64,000 nucleotides of DNA from Pseudoglutamicibacter cumminsii (lineage in GTDB: Bacteria; Actinomycetota; Actinomycetes; Actinomycetales; Micrococcaceae). The position numbers and the translations under genes are program-made. The stretch is from contig NZ_QFWG01000001.1 of assembly GCF_003143995.1 (NCBI RefSeq), positions 248,001 through 312,000 on the forward strand, read 5' to 3'. Under the pieces are notes generated by a model. It was not told where the DNA came from. It saw only the letters and a list, made by a program, of their open reading frames with translations, and did no database searches. This document shows, piece by piece, positions 8,592-17,065 of this stretch (position 1 is its first letter; the number at the start of each line of letters is the position of its first letter).

Positions 8592-9578
8592 TCAGTCTTC
8601 AGCCACGCTGTGCATGACTCTGTGCACGACCAGGCCTATCGCCCCTGGCCCGCAATGAGCGGCCAGAACCGACGGTAGCGGTGAAATGGTGACAGGCCAG
8701 GACGTGTGAGGCTCGAGCGCATCGGCGACCTCGAACGCGGCTTCTTCTGCGGCGAAATGCTGAACGGCGACCTGAACGTCGCCCGGATCGGCCTCGCTCA
8801 CGTGTGCAATGCCCAGCTCAGCGAGCCTCTGCAACGCGCGGTCGGTGTGCCGCACGCGTTCCAGAACGCTGATGCTTCCGGCATCGTCGAACCGCAAGAT
8901 GGGCCGGATGCTTAGTAAATTACCCAGGACAGACGCCGCGATCGTGACGCGCCCACCCTTTCGCAGCGCGTCTAGCGACGGGACCGTCAGCCAGATGTGT
9001 GAACCCATCGCATGCTGCGCTGCCTCGACAGGATCACGTCCCGTCATCGCGGCATCGGCCGCGGAAACCACAGCCAGTGCTTGGCCGAAACCCGCACTGC
9101 ACGAATCGATCACTTCAACATCAACGGCACACTGCTCAGCGGCAAGACGAGCAGAGTCCGCCGTGTTTGAAAGCTTCCCAGCCATCGTGATGACGATGAT
9201 GCGTTCAGCACCGTTCTCTACCGCGTGATCATAAGCTTCACGAAACTTTCCGGGTGCCGGACGCGACGTCGAAACCGACTGACCCAATGCGAAGCCCATA
9301 GCAAGCGCCTGCTGCAAGTCCGGGTCGCCATCGTTATAGACCTGCCCGCCAACGGTCACGTGCATCGGGACAACCGAGAGATAGCCGCGGTAGCTCGAAA
9401 CCACCTCATCGCTCAAACCCGCCGCAGAGTCAGTGATGATCCACGTACGTGGACGTCGGCCCGAATAGGCTCGAGCCAATGCTGCGATGCGGTGGCCCAA
9501 GCGTGGTTGCCCACGCGCCGGATGCCGCTCCAAAGAGGAGGGCAACCGGCGCGCGAGAGACGATAAACGGTCAGACAT
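8592..9578 (-). CDS. DegV family fatty-acid-binding protein
   Basis: DegV proteins (FakB in Firmicutes) bind a fatty acid and present it for phosphorylation by FakA. The 328 residues include a basic, Arg-rich extension of about 40 residues before the DegV domain. That domain starts TWIITDSAAGL, where TDS is the conserved head-group-binding motif, and continues with PMHVTVGGQVYND and ITMAGKLSNTADSARLAAEQ, the second serine motif. The protein ends with the GPGAIGLV motif typical of the family. It overlaps the leuS stop by one base (TGATG). The natural ligand and partner kinase cannot be read from the window. Confidence 0.9.
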   Translation of the reverse strand: MSDRLSSLARRLPSSLERHPARGQPRLGHRIAALARAYSGRRPRTWIITDSAAGLSDEVVSSYRGYLSVVPMHVTVGGQVYNDGDPDLQQALAMGFALGQSVSTSRPAPGKFREAYDHAVENGAERIIVITMAGKLSNTADSARLAAEQCAVDVEVIDSCSAGFGQALAVVSAADAAMTGRDPVEAAQHAMGSHIWLTVPSLDALRKGGRVTIAASVLGNLLSIRPILRFDDAGSISVLERVRHTDRALQRLAELGIAHVSEADPGDVQVAVQHFAAEEAAFEVADALEPHTSWPVTISPLPSVLAAHCGPGAIGLVVHRVMHSVAED

Positions 9579-12094
9579 CAGACGACAATCGAAACCAGCT
9601 TAGGTGCGCGCACAATGACCTTGCGGATCTCTTGATCGCCAATGAAACGCTGGACGTCTGGGTTGGCGAGCGCGCGGGCCTGCAGGTCCTCTTCGGTGAT
9701 GTCTACCGGGACTTCGAGCTTGTCTCGCACCTTGCCCTTGACCTGAACCACGGCGGTGATCGTCTCTTCCTTGAGGAGGGACTCGTCAACCTCTGGGTAC
9801 GGCACGCGAGCGAGCGGCTCGTCGTGGCCCAGCATGTGCCACATGTCCTCGGCCGTGTATGGAGCGACGAGGCTCAAGAGCAACGCGATAACCTCAGCGG
9901 CTTCGCGCACGGCTGGGTCGGCTGCGCCGGCGCCGGAATCGATGACTTTACGGGTCGCGTTGGTCAGCTCCATCGCGTGTGCAACGACGACGTTGAACTT
10001 GCCGTTCTCGAGGTTCTCGAGCGATTCGGCGAGGTTCTTGTGGGTCACGGAACGCAGGTCCTGATCGCCGGACGCGAGATCGGCGCCTGGCTCGCTCGCG
10101 ACGTCCTGGGCAACGCGCCACGCGCGCGCCAGGAACTTGCCGGCACCCGACGGGGAAACGTTCGCCCAGTCGACGTCGTCTTCAGGTGGCGAAGCGAAGA
10201 CCATGGTCAAGCGGACTGCGTCAACGCCGAACTCGTCGAGCTGTTCGCCCAGGTTCACGCCGTTACCGAGGGACTTGGACATTGCCTTGCCCTGGTTCAA
10301 GACCTGACCCTGGTTGAGCAAAGCCTTGAATGGCTCGTTGAAGTCGAGGTAGCCGAAGCTCTGCAACGCCTTGGTGATGAAGCGCGAGTACAACAGGTGA
10401 AGGATCGCGTGCTCAACGCCGCCAACGTACTGGTCGACCGGCAACCAGCGCTTGACCGCATCGGCATCGAAAGCGGCCTGGTCGTTGTTCGGTGAAGCGA
10501 AGCGCAAGTAGTACCAGGACGAGTCGACGAACGTGTCCATCGTGTCGGTATCGCGCTGAGCGGCGGCGCCACACTCAGGGCACGCGACGTTGACCCATTC
10601 CTCAGCGCCGGCAAGTGGCGAACGGCCCTTGAGGGCAAGCTGCTCGCCGCGCAGGTTCTCCGGCAAACGAACCGGCAGCTCAGCCTCCGGAACAGGGACC
10701 TCGCCGCAGGCCTCGCAGTGAATGATTGGGATCGGTGCGCCCCAGAAGCGCTGACGCGAAACGAGCCAGTCACGCAGGCGGTAAGTGATGGCCTCATGTC
10801 CCGTGCCGGCCTTTTCAACGATCTCGATGGCCTTGGCGATCGCGTCCTGCTTGCTGAGCCCATCGAGCGGGCCGGAATTGATGAGGGTGCCGTCGCCTAC
10901 GGTTGCTACACCGCTGACGGCAGGGTCTTCTTCGCCGGTGTCGACGACGGTGCGGATCGGTAGGTCGAATGCGCGGGCGAACTCGAGGTCGCGCTGATCG
11001 TGGGCTGGGACGGCCATGATCGCGCCGGTTCCGTAGTCGGCCAGCACGTAGTCGGATGCCCAGACCGGAACGGATGCGCCCGATACCGGGTTGGTCGCGT
11101 AGCGGCCCAGGAAGACGCCGGTCTTCTTACGGTCGGTGGACTGGCGTTCGATGTCGGACGCTGCCTTGACGGATTCGCGGTACTCCTCGAACGCGGCACG
11201 CTGTTCGTCGGTGACAAGTTGGTCTGCGAGTTCGGCGTCGACGGCGACGACCATGAAGGTCGAACCGTAGAGGGTGTCTGGGCGGGTCGTGAACACCTCG
11301 ATGGTGTGCTCGTCCTTGCCGTCGGCCGCTTCGATCACGAAGTTGACGTTGGCGCCCTGGGAACGGCCGATCCAGTTGCGCTGCATCGCGAGCACGCGCT
11401 CAGGCCATTTCCCTTCCAGGGCTGGCATTTCGTCGAGCAGACGGTCTGCGAAGTCGGTGATCTTGAAGTACCACTGGTTCAGGGACTTCTTGGTCACAGG
11501 CGTCTTGCAACGCTCGCATGCGCCGTCGACGACCTGCTCGTTCGCGAGCACGGTCTGGTCTTTAGGGCACCAGTTCACTGGCGAGTTCTTGCGGTAGGCA
11601 AGGCCGTGCTTGAACAGCTCGAGGAACAGCCACTGGGTCCAGCGGTAGTACTCAGGGTCGGAGGTGTGAAGGCGCGCGTTCCAGTCCGCGGAGATCGCGT
11701 AACGCTTGAACGACTCCGCCTGGGTGTCGATGTTCTTGTAGGTCCACTCGGACGGATGCTGGTTGTTCTTGATCGCAGCGTTTTCCGCCGGCAGGCCGAA
11801 GGAGTCCCAGCCGATCGGGTGGAAAACGTCGTAGCCCTTGTGCAGCCAGTGGCGCGCTACGACGTCGCCGATTGCGAATGCCTCGGCGTGGCCCATGTGG
11901 AGGTCACCGGAAGGGTACGGGAACATGTCGAGGACATACTTACGCTCGCGTGAGCCGTCGTCGATTGGGCTGAAAACGTTGTTTTCTTCCCAATAGCCTG
12001 CCCAGCGCTTCTCGATGGCATGCGCATCGTAAGTCGCGTTTTCGTGTGGCGTAGGAGCCTGAGCCAACTCGTATTCCTCTTCTGTGTGCGTCAC
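9578..12094 (-). CDS. leuS: Leucyl-tRNA synthetase
   Basis: A class I synthetase that charges tRNA-Leu, with a CP1 editing domain that removes wrong amino acids. The HIGH motif reads HMGH at residues 66-69 and the KMSKS motif reads AMSKS at about 604-608, the form usual in actinobacteria. The zinc-type insert [28 protein letters not shown] in outline (C-P-E-C then the [13 protein letters not shown] signature) and the editing-domain sequence [12 protein letters not shown] are present. The 838 residues are complete and the start is GTG. degV follows with a one-base overlap. Confidence 0.97.
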   Translation of the reverse strand: MTHTEEEYELAQAPTPHENATYDAHAIEKRWAGYWEENNVFSPIDDGSRERKYVLDMFPYPSGDLHMGHAEAFAIGDVVARHWLHKGYDVFHPIGWDSFGLPAENAAIKNNQHPSEWTYKNIDTQAESFKRYAISADWNARLHTSDPEYYRWTQWLFLELFKHGLAYRKNSPVNWCPKDQTVLANEQVVDGACERCKTPVTKKSLNQWYFKITDFADRLLDEMPALEGKWPERVLAMQRNWIGRSQGANVNFVIEAADGKDEHTIEVFTTRPDTLYGSTFMVVAVDAELADQLVTDEQRAAFEEYRESVKAASDIERQSTDRKKTGVFLGRYATNPVSGASVPVWASDYVLADYGTGAIMAVPAHDQRDLEFARAFDLPIRTVVDTGEEDPAVSGVATVGDGTLINSGPLDGLSKQDAIAKAIEIVEKAGTGHEAITYRLRDWLVSRQRFWGAPIPIIHCEACGEVPVPEAELPVRLPENLRGEQLALKGRSPLAGAEEWVNVACPECGAAAQRDTDTMDTFVDSSWYYLRFASPNNDQAAFDADAVKRWLPVDQYVGGVEHAILHLLYSRFITKALQSFGYLDFNEPFKALLNQGQVLNQGKAMSKSLGNGVNLGEQLDEFGVDAVRLTMVFASPPEDDVDWANVSPSGAGKFLARAWRVAQDVASEPGADLASGDQDLRSVTHKNLAESLENLENGKFNVVVAHAMELTNATRKVIDSGAGAADPAVREAAEVIALLLSLVAPYTAEDMWHMLGHDEPLARVPYPEVDESLLKEETITAVVQVKGKVRDKLEVPVDITEEDLQARALANPDVQRFIGDQEIRKVIVRAPKLVSIVV

Positions 12095-12145
12095 TTTTTG
12101 CTTGTAAATTCCTTGCGGATGGCGCGAGAGCCAAAGCAGTTCCCT

Positions 12146-12151
12146 ATTCTA
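12146..12151 (-). promoter_or_regulatory. Possible -10 box of leuS
   Basis: On the minus strand the hexamer TAGAAT lies 52 bases upstream of the leuS GTG. No good -35 hexamer is visible 16-18 bases further upstream, so this is only a candidate. Confidence 0.35.
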
Positions 12152-12182
12152 CGTCGCGAACAGGGATCTTCATGTTTGGTGC

Positions 12183-12198
12183 ACGTCACATGACGTGG
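12183..12198. promoter_or_regulatory. 16-bp palindrome between glpK end and leuS promoter
   Basis: CACGTCA at 12183-12189 and TGACGTG at 12192-12198 are perfect inverted arms around CA. It sits three bases past the glpK stop codon and upstream of the leuS -10 candidate. It may be an operator, or part of a weak glpK terminator; no T-run follows, which argues against a terminator. Confidence 0.4.
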
Positions 12199-12201
12199 TG
12201 G

Positions 12202-13752
12202 TTAGGTTCCGGAGTCAGCTTGGACGTCCTCGTCGACCCAGTCGAAGCTGCGGTGCACGGCTTTACGCCAGAGGCGTTTCTTGCGTTCAACCTTGTCCTT
12301 CTCCATCGTGCGGGTGAAGGTGCGCTCAAGCTGCCAGTTCTGTTCGATTTCTTCCAGCGAGCCCCACACGCCAACGGCGAGCCCGGCGGCATAGGCTGCC
12401 CCGAGCGCGGTGGTTTCGGTGACTGCTGGTCGTACAACGTCCACGCCGAGAAGGTCGGCTTGGAACTGCATGAGCAGGTTGTTGGCGACCATCCCGCCGT
12501 CTACGCGTAGCTCGGTGAGCTGACCGTCGACGTCTTCCTCAGCCGCATCGAAAACATCTGCCGTCTGGAAGGCTGTTGCTTCCAGGACGGCGCGGGCGAT
12601 GTGTTCGCGGGTCACGTAGCGGGTCAGCCCGGTCATGACTCCGCGGGCTTCGGGTTGCCACCACGGAGCATAGAGTCCAGAGAAAGCCGGAACGATGTAG
12701 CAGCCGCCCGAGTCTTCAACTTGGCTTGCAAGCTCCTCGATTTTAGGGGCGTGGTCGAACATCTTGAGGTTGTCGCGTAGCCACTGAACGAGCGATCCGG
12801 CTACTGCGATTGAGCCTTCGAGCGCGTATACGGGTTCTTCGCCGTCGAGCTGGTAAGCGACCGTCGTGAGCAGTCCCTTGGAGCTGCGCGCTGGCACGGT
12901 TCCGGTGTTGTACATGACAAAGCATCCGGTTCCGTATGTGTTCTTGGCTTGGCCTGGCTTGAAGGCGGCTTGGCCGAAGAGTGCGGCTTGTTGGTCGCCC
13001 AGGATTCCCGCGATGGGCAGGCCTGCGCCCGGTTGGTTCTCGCTGATCTGGCCGATGTGGCCGGAGGAGCTCACGATGCGGGGCAGCATGGATGCTGGAA
13101 TGTTGAAGTCAGCGAGGATGCTGGGTTCCCACTCTTGCTGGCGCAGGTTCATGAGCAGGGTTCGCGATGCGTTGGTTACGTCGGTGACGTGGAGCCCGCC
13201 GTTGGTTCCTCCGGTGAGGTTCCAGATGACCCAGGAGTCCATGGTTCCGGCGAGTAGTTCGCCCGCGTCGGCTCGCCGTTGAAGTTCTGGATCGCTGTCG
13301 AGGATCCAGCGGAGCTTGGTCGCCGAGAAGTAGGTTGTGAGCGGCAGGCCGGTGATCTCGCGGTAGCGGTCGAGTCCGCCGTCTTCTTCCATCTCGTCAA
13401 GGATGCGCTGGGTGCGGGCGTCTTGCCACACGATGGCTGGGGCTACCGGTTCGCCGGTTGCCGCGTCCCAAACGACGACGGTTTCGCGCTGGTTGGTGAT
13501 GCCGATCCCCTGCACAGCACTGGCTTGGTCCCCGAGGATTTCGAACAGTTCGGCAAGAACGGCGGTCACGTTGTCGCGGATTTCGCTTGCATCGTGTTCG
13601 ACCCAGCCTGGCCGCGGAAAGTGTTGCTCATGTTCACGCTGGGCGACAGCCTGTTGCTGACCGCGCTCATCGAAGGCAATCGCCCGTGAGGATGTGGTTC
13701 CTTGATCGATCGCCACGATCAGTTTCTGCGTCTTGGTCAGTTTCTGCGTCAT
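12202..13752 (-). CDS. glpK: Glycerol kinase
   Basis: Phosphorylates glycerol to glycerol 3-phosphate with ATP. The phosphate-1 loop AIDQGTTSSRAIAFDERG lies near residues 14-31, WQDARTQRI follows, and the FGGY signatures GLYAPWW and LRVDGGMVANNLLMQ are present. The 516 residues are slightly longer than usual because of the start: residues 2-7 (TQKLTK) repeat at once as TQKLIV from an 18-bp tandem duplication that includes the start codon region. glpD lies 4.5 kb away on the same strand, with the NAD genes between; no glpF is seen. Confidence 0.97.
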   Translation of the reverse strand: MTQKLTKTQKLIVAIDQGTTSSRAIAFDERGQQQAVAQREHEQHFPRPGWVEHDASEIRDNVTAVLAELFEILGDQASAVQGIGITNQRETVVVWDAATGEPVAPAIVWQDARTQRILDEMEEDGGLDRYREITGLPLTTYFSATKLRWILDSDPELQRRADAGELLAGTMDSWVIWNLTGGTNGGLHVTDVTNASRTLLMNLRQQEWEPSILADFNIPASMLPRIVSSSGHIGQISENQPGAGLPIAGILGDQQAALFGQAAFKPGQAKNTYGTGCFVMYNTGTVPARSSKGLLTTVAYQLDGEEPVYALEGSIAVAGSLVQWLRDNLKMFDHAPKIEELASQVEDSGGCYIVPAFSGLYAPWWQPEARGVMTGLTRYVTREHIARAVLEATAFQTADVFDAAEEDVDGQLTELRVDGGMVANNLLMQFQADLLGVDVVRPAVTETTALGAAYAAGLAVGVWGSLEEIEQNWQLERTFTRTMEKDKVERKKRLWRKAVHRSFDWVDEDVQADSGT

Positions 13753-13754
13753 GG
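13719..13754. repeat. 18-bp tandem duplication spanning the glpK start codon
   Basis: Units 13719-13736 and 13737-13754 differ only at one base (TTGG versus ATGG at the end in plus-strand view). On the coding strand, one copy holds the ATG start and the other reads AAG at the matching position, so only one start codon remains. Confidence 0.8.
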
Positions 13755-13785
13755 AGCCCTCGATGTGTGCGTGGTTGGCAGATGA

Positions 13786-13791
13786 ATCTTA
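13786..13791 (-). promoter_or_regulatory. Possible -10 box of glpK
   Basis: Minus-strand TAAGAT lies 34 bases upstream of the glpK ATG. The -35 region (CTACGA or near) is poor, so an activator or an alternative sigma factor may be used, or the site may be fortuitous. Confidence 0.4.
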
Positions 13792-13868
13792 CGGCAAGTC
13801 TCACAGCATCGTAGCGAGCCCTCAGGCTGAGCGCGATGTCCGGCACGCTTAGCCGGGGTTCGCACGCC

Positions 13869-13889
13869 TTATTGTCTTGCTGACAATAA
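13869..13889. promoter_or_regulatory. Palindromic operator, probably for NrtR
   Basis: TTATTGTC at 13869-13876 and GACAATAA at 13882-13889 are perfect 8-bp inverted arms around TTGCT. The site lies 19 bases upstream of the nrtR-like start and overlaps its likely -35 hexamer. NrtR repressors bind palindromes of about 21 bp upstream of NAD genes, usually including their own. Assignment rests on position, size and symmetry; I did not compare it with a matrix. Confidence 0.7.
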
Positions 13890-13900
13890 CTCGGTACAGT
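13873..13900 (+). promoter_or_regulatory. Probable promoter of nrtR-nadA, possibly leaderless
   Basis: TTGTCT (13873-13878) and TACAGT (13895-13900) are separated by 16 bases. Transcription would start about seven bases after TACAGT, that is, at or next to the ATG at 13908. No Shine-Dalgarno sequence precedes that ATG, so a leaderless transcript, common in actinobacteria, is likely. Confidence 0.5.
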
Positions 13901-13907
13901 CGCTTCT

Positions 13908-14702
13908 ATGCACCGGTGGGCTAACGTCACTGAACGCCAAAACCTCCAGCCAGTGCTGGCGGTCTCCGTCATCGTTTTCGGCTTCCGAAAAAGCCAACCA
14001 ACCTCGCCCTCGCCTTGCCGGACTACGCCGTTGCCCTACCGAATCGTGATTCCCCTCGTCGAACGAATCCGGGAACCTTTCCGCGGCCGCTACGCGCTCC
14101 CAGGCGGACCACTCGAGCCAGCGTTATCGCTCGATGAATCTGCGGCCGTGACGTTCGATAACGCAACCGGGCTCGCTGGTCATCGGCGCGGTTATCAGCC
14201 GAAGCAGATGCACACGTTCGGTGGCCTGAACCGCACTCCTGAACAAAACGAGCCCTCCCCCGGACTCCGAGTCGTCACGGTCGCCTACTGGACCCTGTTG
14301 CAGCTAACGGACCTCGATGCGGCACAGCAGGTCGCCGAGTCCGACCCCCACCTCAGTTGGTGGGATATCGATGACCTCCCGGAGATGGCTTTCGACCACC
14401 GCCACATCATCGACCAAGCCCTCGAAACCCTGCGGAACATCCAATTGGACGCCCTCGCACAAGCAACCCTGCCGTCGAAATTCGTCCTCGCTGACCTGCG
14501 AGAGCTTGCCGAAACCATCCAGAGCACCCGCCTGGACCCCGGAAATTTTCAACGCACCATCAAGAACCATCCGCGCATCAAACCCACCGGAGAGTTCCTC
14601 GAAGGAACTAAGCACCGGCCGCCGCGGCTTTACACCCTCGAAACAACTGAAGCGCTAGAAACAACGGCTACGCCTGAAACAACGGAAGTGAACCATGACT
14701 GA
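13908..14702 (+). CDS. nrtR: NrtR-like Nudix-related transcriptional repressor of NAD synthesis
   Basis: NrtR proteins join an inactive Nudix domain, which senses ADP-ribose or related NAD products, to a winged-helix DNA-binding domain. The Nudix part spans roughly residues 15-165. Its box is degenerate: GRYALPGGPLEP keeps the GG, but the REUxEE motif is replaced by TFDNATG, as expected for a non-catalytic sensor. The C-terminal part, from LPSKFVLADLRELAE through FQRTIKNHPRIKPTG to PPRLYTL, fits the NrtR winged helix. The gene overlaps nadA by eight bases, and a palindrome covers its promoter. The 264 residues include an unusual Thr/Glu-rich tail. A catalytic Nudix hydrolase is less likely. 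Confidence 0.85.
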   Translation: MHRWANVTERQNLQPVLAVSVIVFGFRKSQPTSPSPCRTTPLPYRIVIPLVERIREPFRGRYALPGGPLEPALSLDESAAVTFDNATGLAGHRRGYQPKQMHTFGGLNRTPEQNEPSPGLRVVTVAYWTLLQLTDLDAAQQVAESDPHLSWWDIDDLPEMAFDHRHIIDQALETLRNIQLDALAQATLPSKFVLADLRELAETIQSTRLDPGNFQRTIKNHPRIKPTGEFLEGTKHRPPRLYTLETTEALETTATPETTEVNHD

Positions 14703-15993
14703 CCTGCCTATGCCGACTATCCGCCGCGATGTACTCACCCCAGACATGCTCGCCGCGAGCTCATGCTCGACGGGGCTTGTGGCGGCTCCGTGGACCATCG
14801 ACCAGCAGGGGCCGGCATATGGTCCTGGTGCTTCCGAGTCCGATCAGATCCCTGTCAACGCACCGGTCCAGGGCAGCATCCCTGAGGAGTACCGCAAGGC
14901 CAGCGATGAGGAGCTGCACGAGCGGATCGCGAGCGCCAAGGCCACGCTGGGCGACCGCGTCGTGGTGCTAGGGCACTTCTATCAGCGTGATGAGATCGTC
15001 CAGCACGCTGACTTCCTCGGGGACTCATTCCAGCTCGCGCGCGCGGCACTGACCAAGCAGGACGCCGAATACATCGTTTTCTGCGGCGTGCACTTCATGG
15101 CGGAAACCGCGGACATCCTTTCGAAGCCTGAGCAAGCTGTGGTGCTTCCGAACCTTGCTGCCGGATGCTCGATGGCGGACATGGCGGATGTCGCAGGCGT
15201 TGAGGACTGCTGGGAGCAGCTGGGCTCTGTTCTGGGTGATCTGAGCACACCGGATGAGACCGGCAAGATGCCGGTTATGCCGATCACCTACATGAACTCT
15301 TCGGCCGCGTTGAAGGCGTTCGTGGGGCGGCACGGCGGCGTGGTGTGCACGTCGTCCAACGCCGAAGTGGTTCTGGAGAAGGCTTTCGAGAAGGCACACC
15401 GTGTGTTGTTCTTCCCGGACCAGCATCTGGGCCGGAACACGGGCCGCGCGATGGGGATCCCGCTGGAGAAGATGCCGATGTGGAAGCCGAATCAACCGTT
15501 GGGCGGTTACGGCAATACGGCCGACTCGCTCCGGGATTCGAAGGTCATTCTGTGGCACGGTTTCTGCTCGGTGCATGAGCGGTTCACGGTCGAACAGGTT
15601 GAGGCGGCGCGTGCAGCGTTCCCGAACGTGCGGGTTATCGCCCACCCAGAGTGCCCCATGGAAGTCATCGATGCCGCGGATGAAGCGGGCTCGACCGACT
15701 ACATCCAGCGCGCCGTGAAGTCCGCGGAGCCGGGCACGGTTTTCGCGATCGGAACCGAGATCACGATGGTCAACCGCCTCGCACAGCAGCATCCGGAACA
15801 CACGATCTTCTGTCTGGATCCTGTGGTGTGCCCGTGCTCGACGATGTACCGCATCCACCCTGCTTATCTTGCGTGGGTTCTGGAGGAGCTCGTTGCGGGC
15901 CGCGTTGTTAACCAGATTTCGGTTCCAGAGGATCAGGCGCGCGATGCGAAGCTCGCTCTGGACCGCATGCTCGAAGCCGCTCCGCGTAAGTAA
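14695..15993 (+). CDS. nadA: Quinolinate synthase
   Basis: Condenses iminoaspartate with dihydroxyacetone phosphate to quinolinate in de novo NAD synthesis, using a [4Fe-4S] cluster. The three expected cluster cysteines are visible in FCGVHFM (about residue 129), HPECPMEV (about 319) and VVCPCSTM (about 379-381). LGHFYQRDEIVQHADFLGDS and TYMNSSAALKAFVG also match. At 432 residues it has an N-terminal extension of about 60 residues before the catalytic core, as in other actinobacteria. It overlaps nrtR by eight bases and is followed 41 bp later by the damaged nadC; nadB, which supplies its substrate, is not in the window. Confidence 0.97.
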   Translation: MTDLPMPTIRRDVLTPDMLAASSCSTGLVAAPWTIDQQGPAYGPGASESDQIPVNAPVQGSIPEEYRKASDEELHERIASAKATLGDRVVVLGHFYQRDEIVQHADFLGDSFQLARAALTKQDAEYIVFCGVHFMAETADILSKPEQAVVLPNLAAGCSMADMADVAGVEDCWEQLGSVLGDLSTPDETGKMPVMPITYMNSSAALKAFVGRHGGVVCTSSNAEVVLEKAFEKAHRVLFFPDQHLGRNTGRAMGIPLEKMPMWKPNQPLGGYGNTADSLRDSKVILWHGFCSVHERFTVEQVEAARAAFPNVRVIAHPECPMEVIDAADEAGSTDYIQRAVKSAEPGTVFAIGTEITMVNRLAQQHPEHTIFCLDPVVCPCSTMYRIHPAYLAWVLEELVAGRVVNQISVPEDQARDAKLALDRMLEAAPRK

Positions 15994-16275
15994 GCGGACG
16001 TAAACGAGCGGAAGGAACACTGGGAGGGAAACGCTTGGCTGTTGATTACGATGCTGTAGATGGCTTGCCAGCGGACGCTCGGCAGATTGTTGCGCGAGCT
16101 TTGGAAGAGGACGCCCCGTACGGCGACATCACGTGCCGCACGTTCGTCGATGCCGGCTCGGTGATCGATGCGTGGTGCGGGCTCGAGAAGCCGGGGTCAT
16201 GGCTGGTGGCGAAGTCTTCGCCGAGGTCATGCGCCAGGCCGCTGAACGTGTGGGAACGCAGGACGGCCGCGGCCG

Positions 16276-16305
16276 CGAGGCTAGCGGGATCGAGGCTAGC
16301 GGGAT
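16276..16305. repeat. Perfect 15-bp tandem duplication in nadC
   Basis: CGAGGCTAGCGGGAT occurs at 16276-16290 and again at 16291-16305. In the nadC main frame it doubles EASGI in a variable loop of the N-terminal domain. In the upstream frame the stop codon follows directly (16305-16307). Confidence 0.9.
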
Positions 16306-17002
16306 AAAGGTGCGTCAGCGTGTTGCCGATGGTGAGGCTTTCGCCGCTAACGATGTGCTGATCTCGGTTTCGGGACCCGCGCACGCGGTTCTGCTCGGTG
16401 AACGCGTTGGCCTGAACCTTCTGCAACGCATGTGTGCCATCGCTACCGTGACTCGCGCTTACGTTGACGCGGCGCAAGCGGGACGTGCGCGCGGCGGGCT
16501 TGACGGCATCGTGCGTGTGGCTGACACACGCAAGACAACCCCGGGTCTGCGTTCCCTCGAACGGCTCGCGGTGCGGTGCGGTGGCGGATTCAACCACCGT
16601 TGGGGCTTGTCGGACGCAGTGATGCTCAAGGACAACCACGTGAGCCTCTTGGGTGAAGGGGACGAGCTGACGCGGAATCTGTTGCGCGGCAAACAGCGGA
16701 TGGGGCACACAACGCATTTCGAGGTCGAAGTGGACACGCCGGAACAGATCGAGCCTGTGCTCGCGGCGGGAGTGGACACCATCATGCTCGACAACTTCGA
16801 TACCGACGCGCTCGCTGCGGGGGTCCGCCAGGTTGCTGGCCGCGCGTATGTAGAAGCGAGCGGGAACGTGAACCTCGAAACTATCGGCGCCATCGCGGCG
16901 ACCGGCGTCGACGTGATCTCGGTAGGCGCTTTGACGCACGCGGTTTCGAACTTGGACCTCGGCCTGGATGCGGAGTTCGCGGATTCGAACTGTGCCTCGG
17001 AC

Positions 17003-17065
17003 AGTGCTGACACTGAAACGGATGCTGCTGACACTGAATCGGATGGTGCTGGTGCTGTATCTGGA
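17003..17065. repeat. Three 21-bp repeats forming the nadC tail and the cysteine desulfurase start
   Basis: Units 17003-17023, 17024-17044 and 17045-17065 share a GCTG(A/G)(C/T)(A/G)CTG(A/T)A-(C/T)(G/T)GA pattern; the first two are nearly identical and the third is diverged. They encode the repeated S-A-D-T-E-T-D tail of NadC. The ATG of the next gene (17043) straddles the boundary of units two and three. Confidence 0.6.

Noticed and set aside
16190-16200. Programmed -1 frameshifting in nadC
   Set aside because: The slip site (CCGGGGTC) does not match the usual slippery heptamer and no downstream stem was evident. A mutation or sequencing error is simpler.
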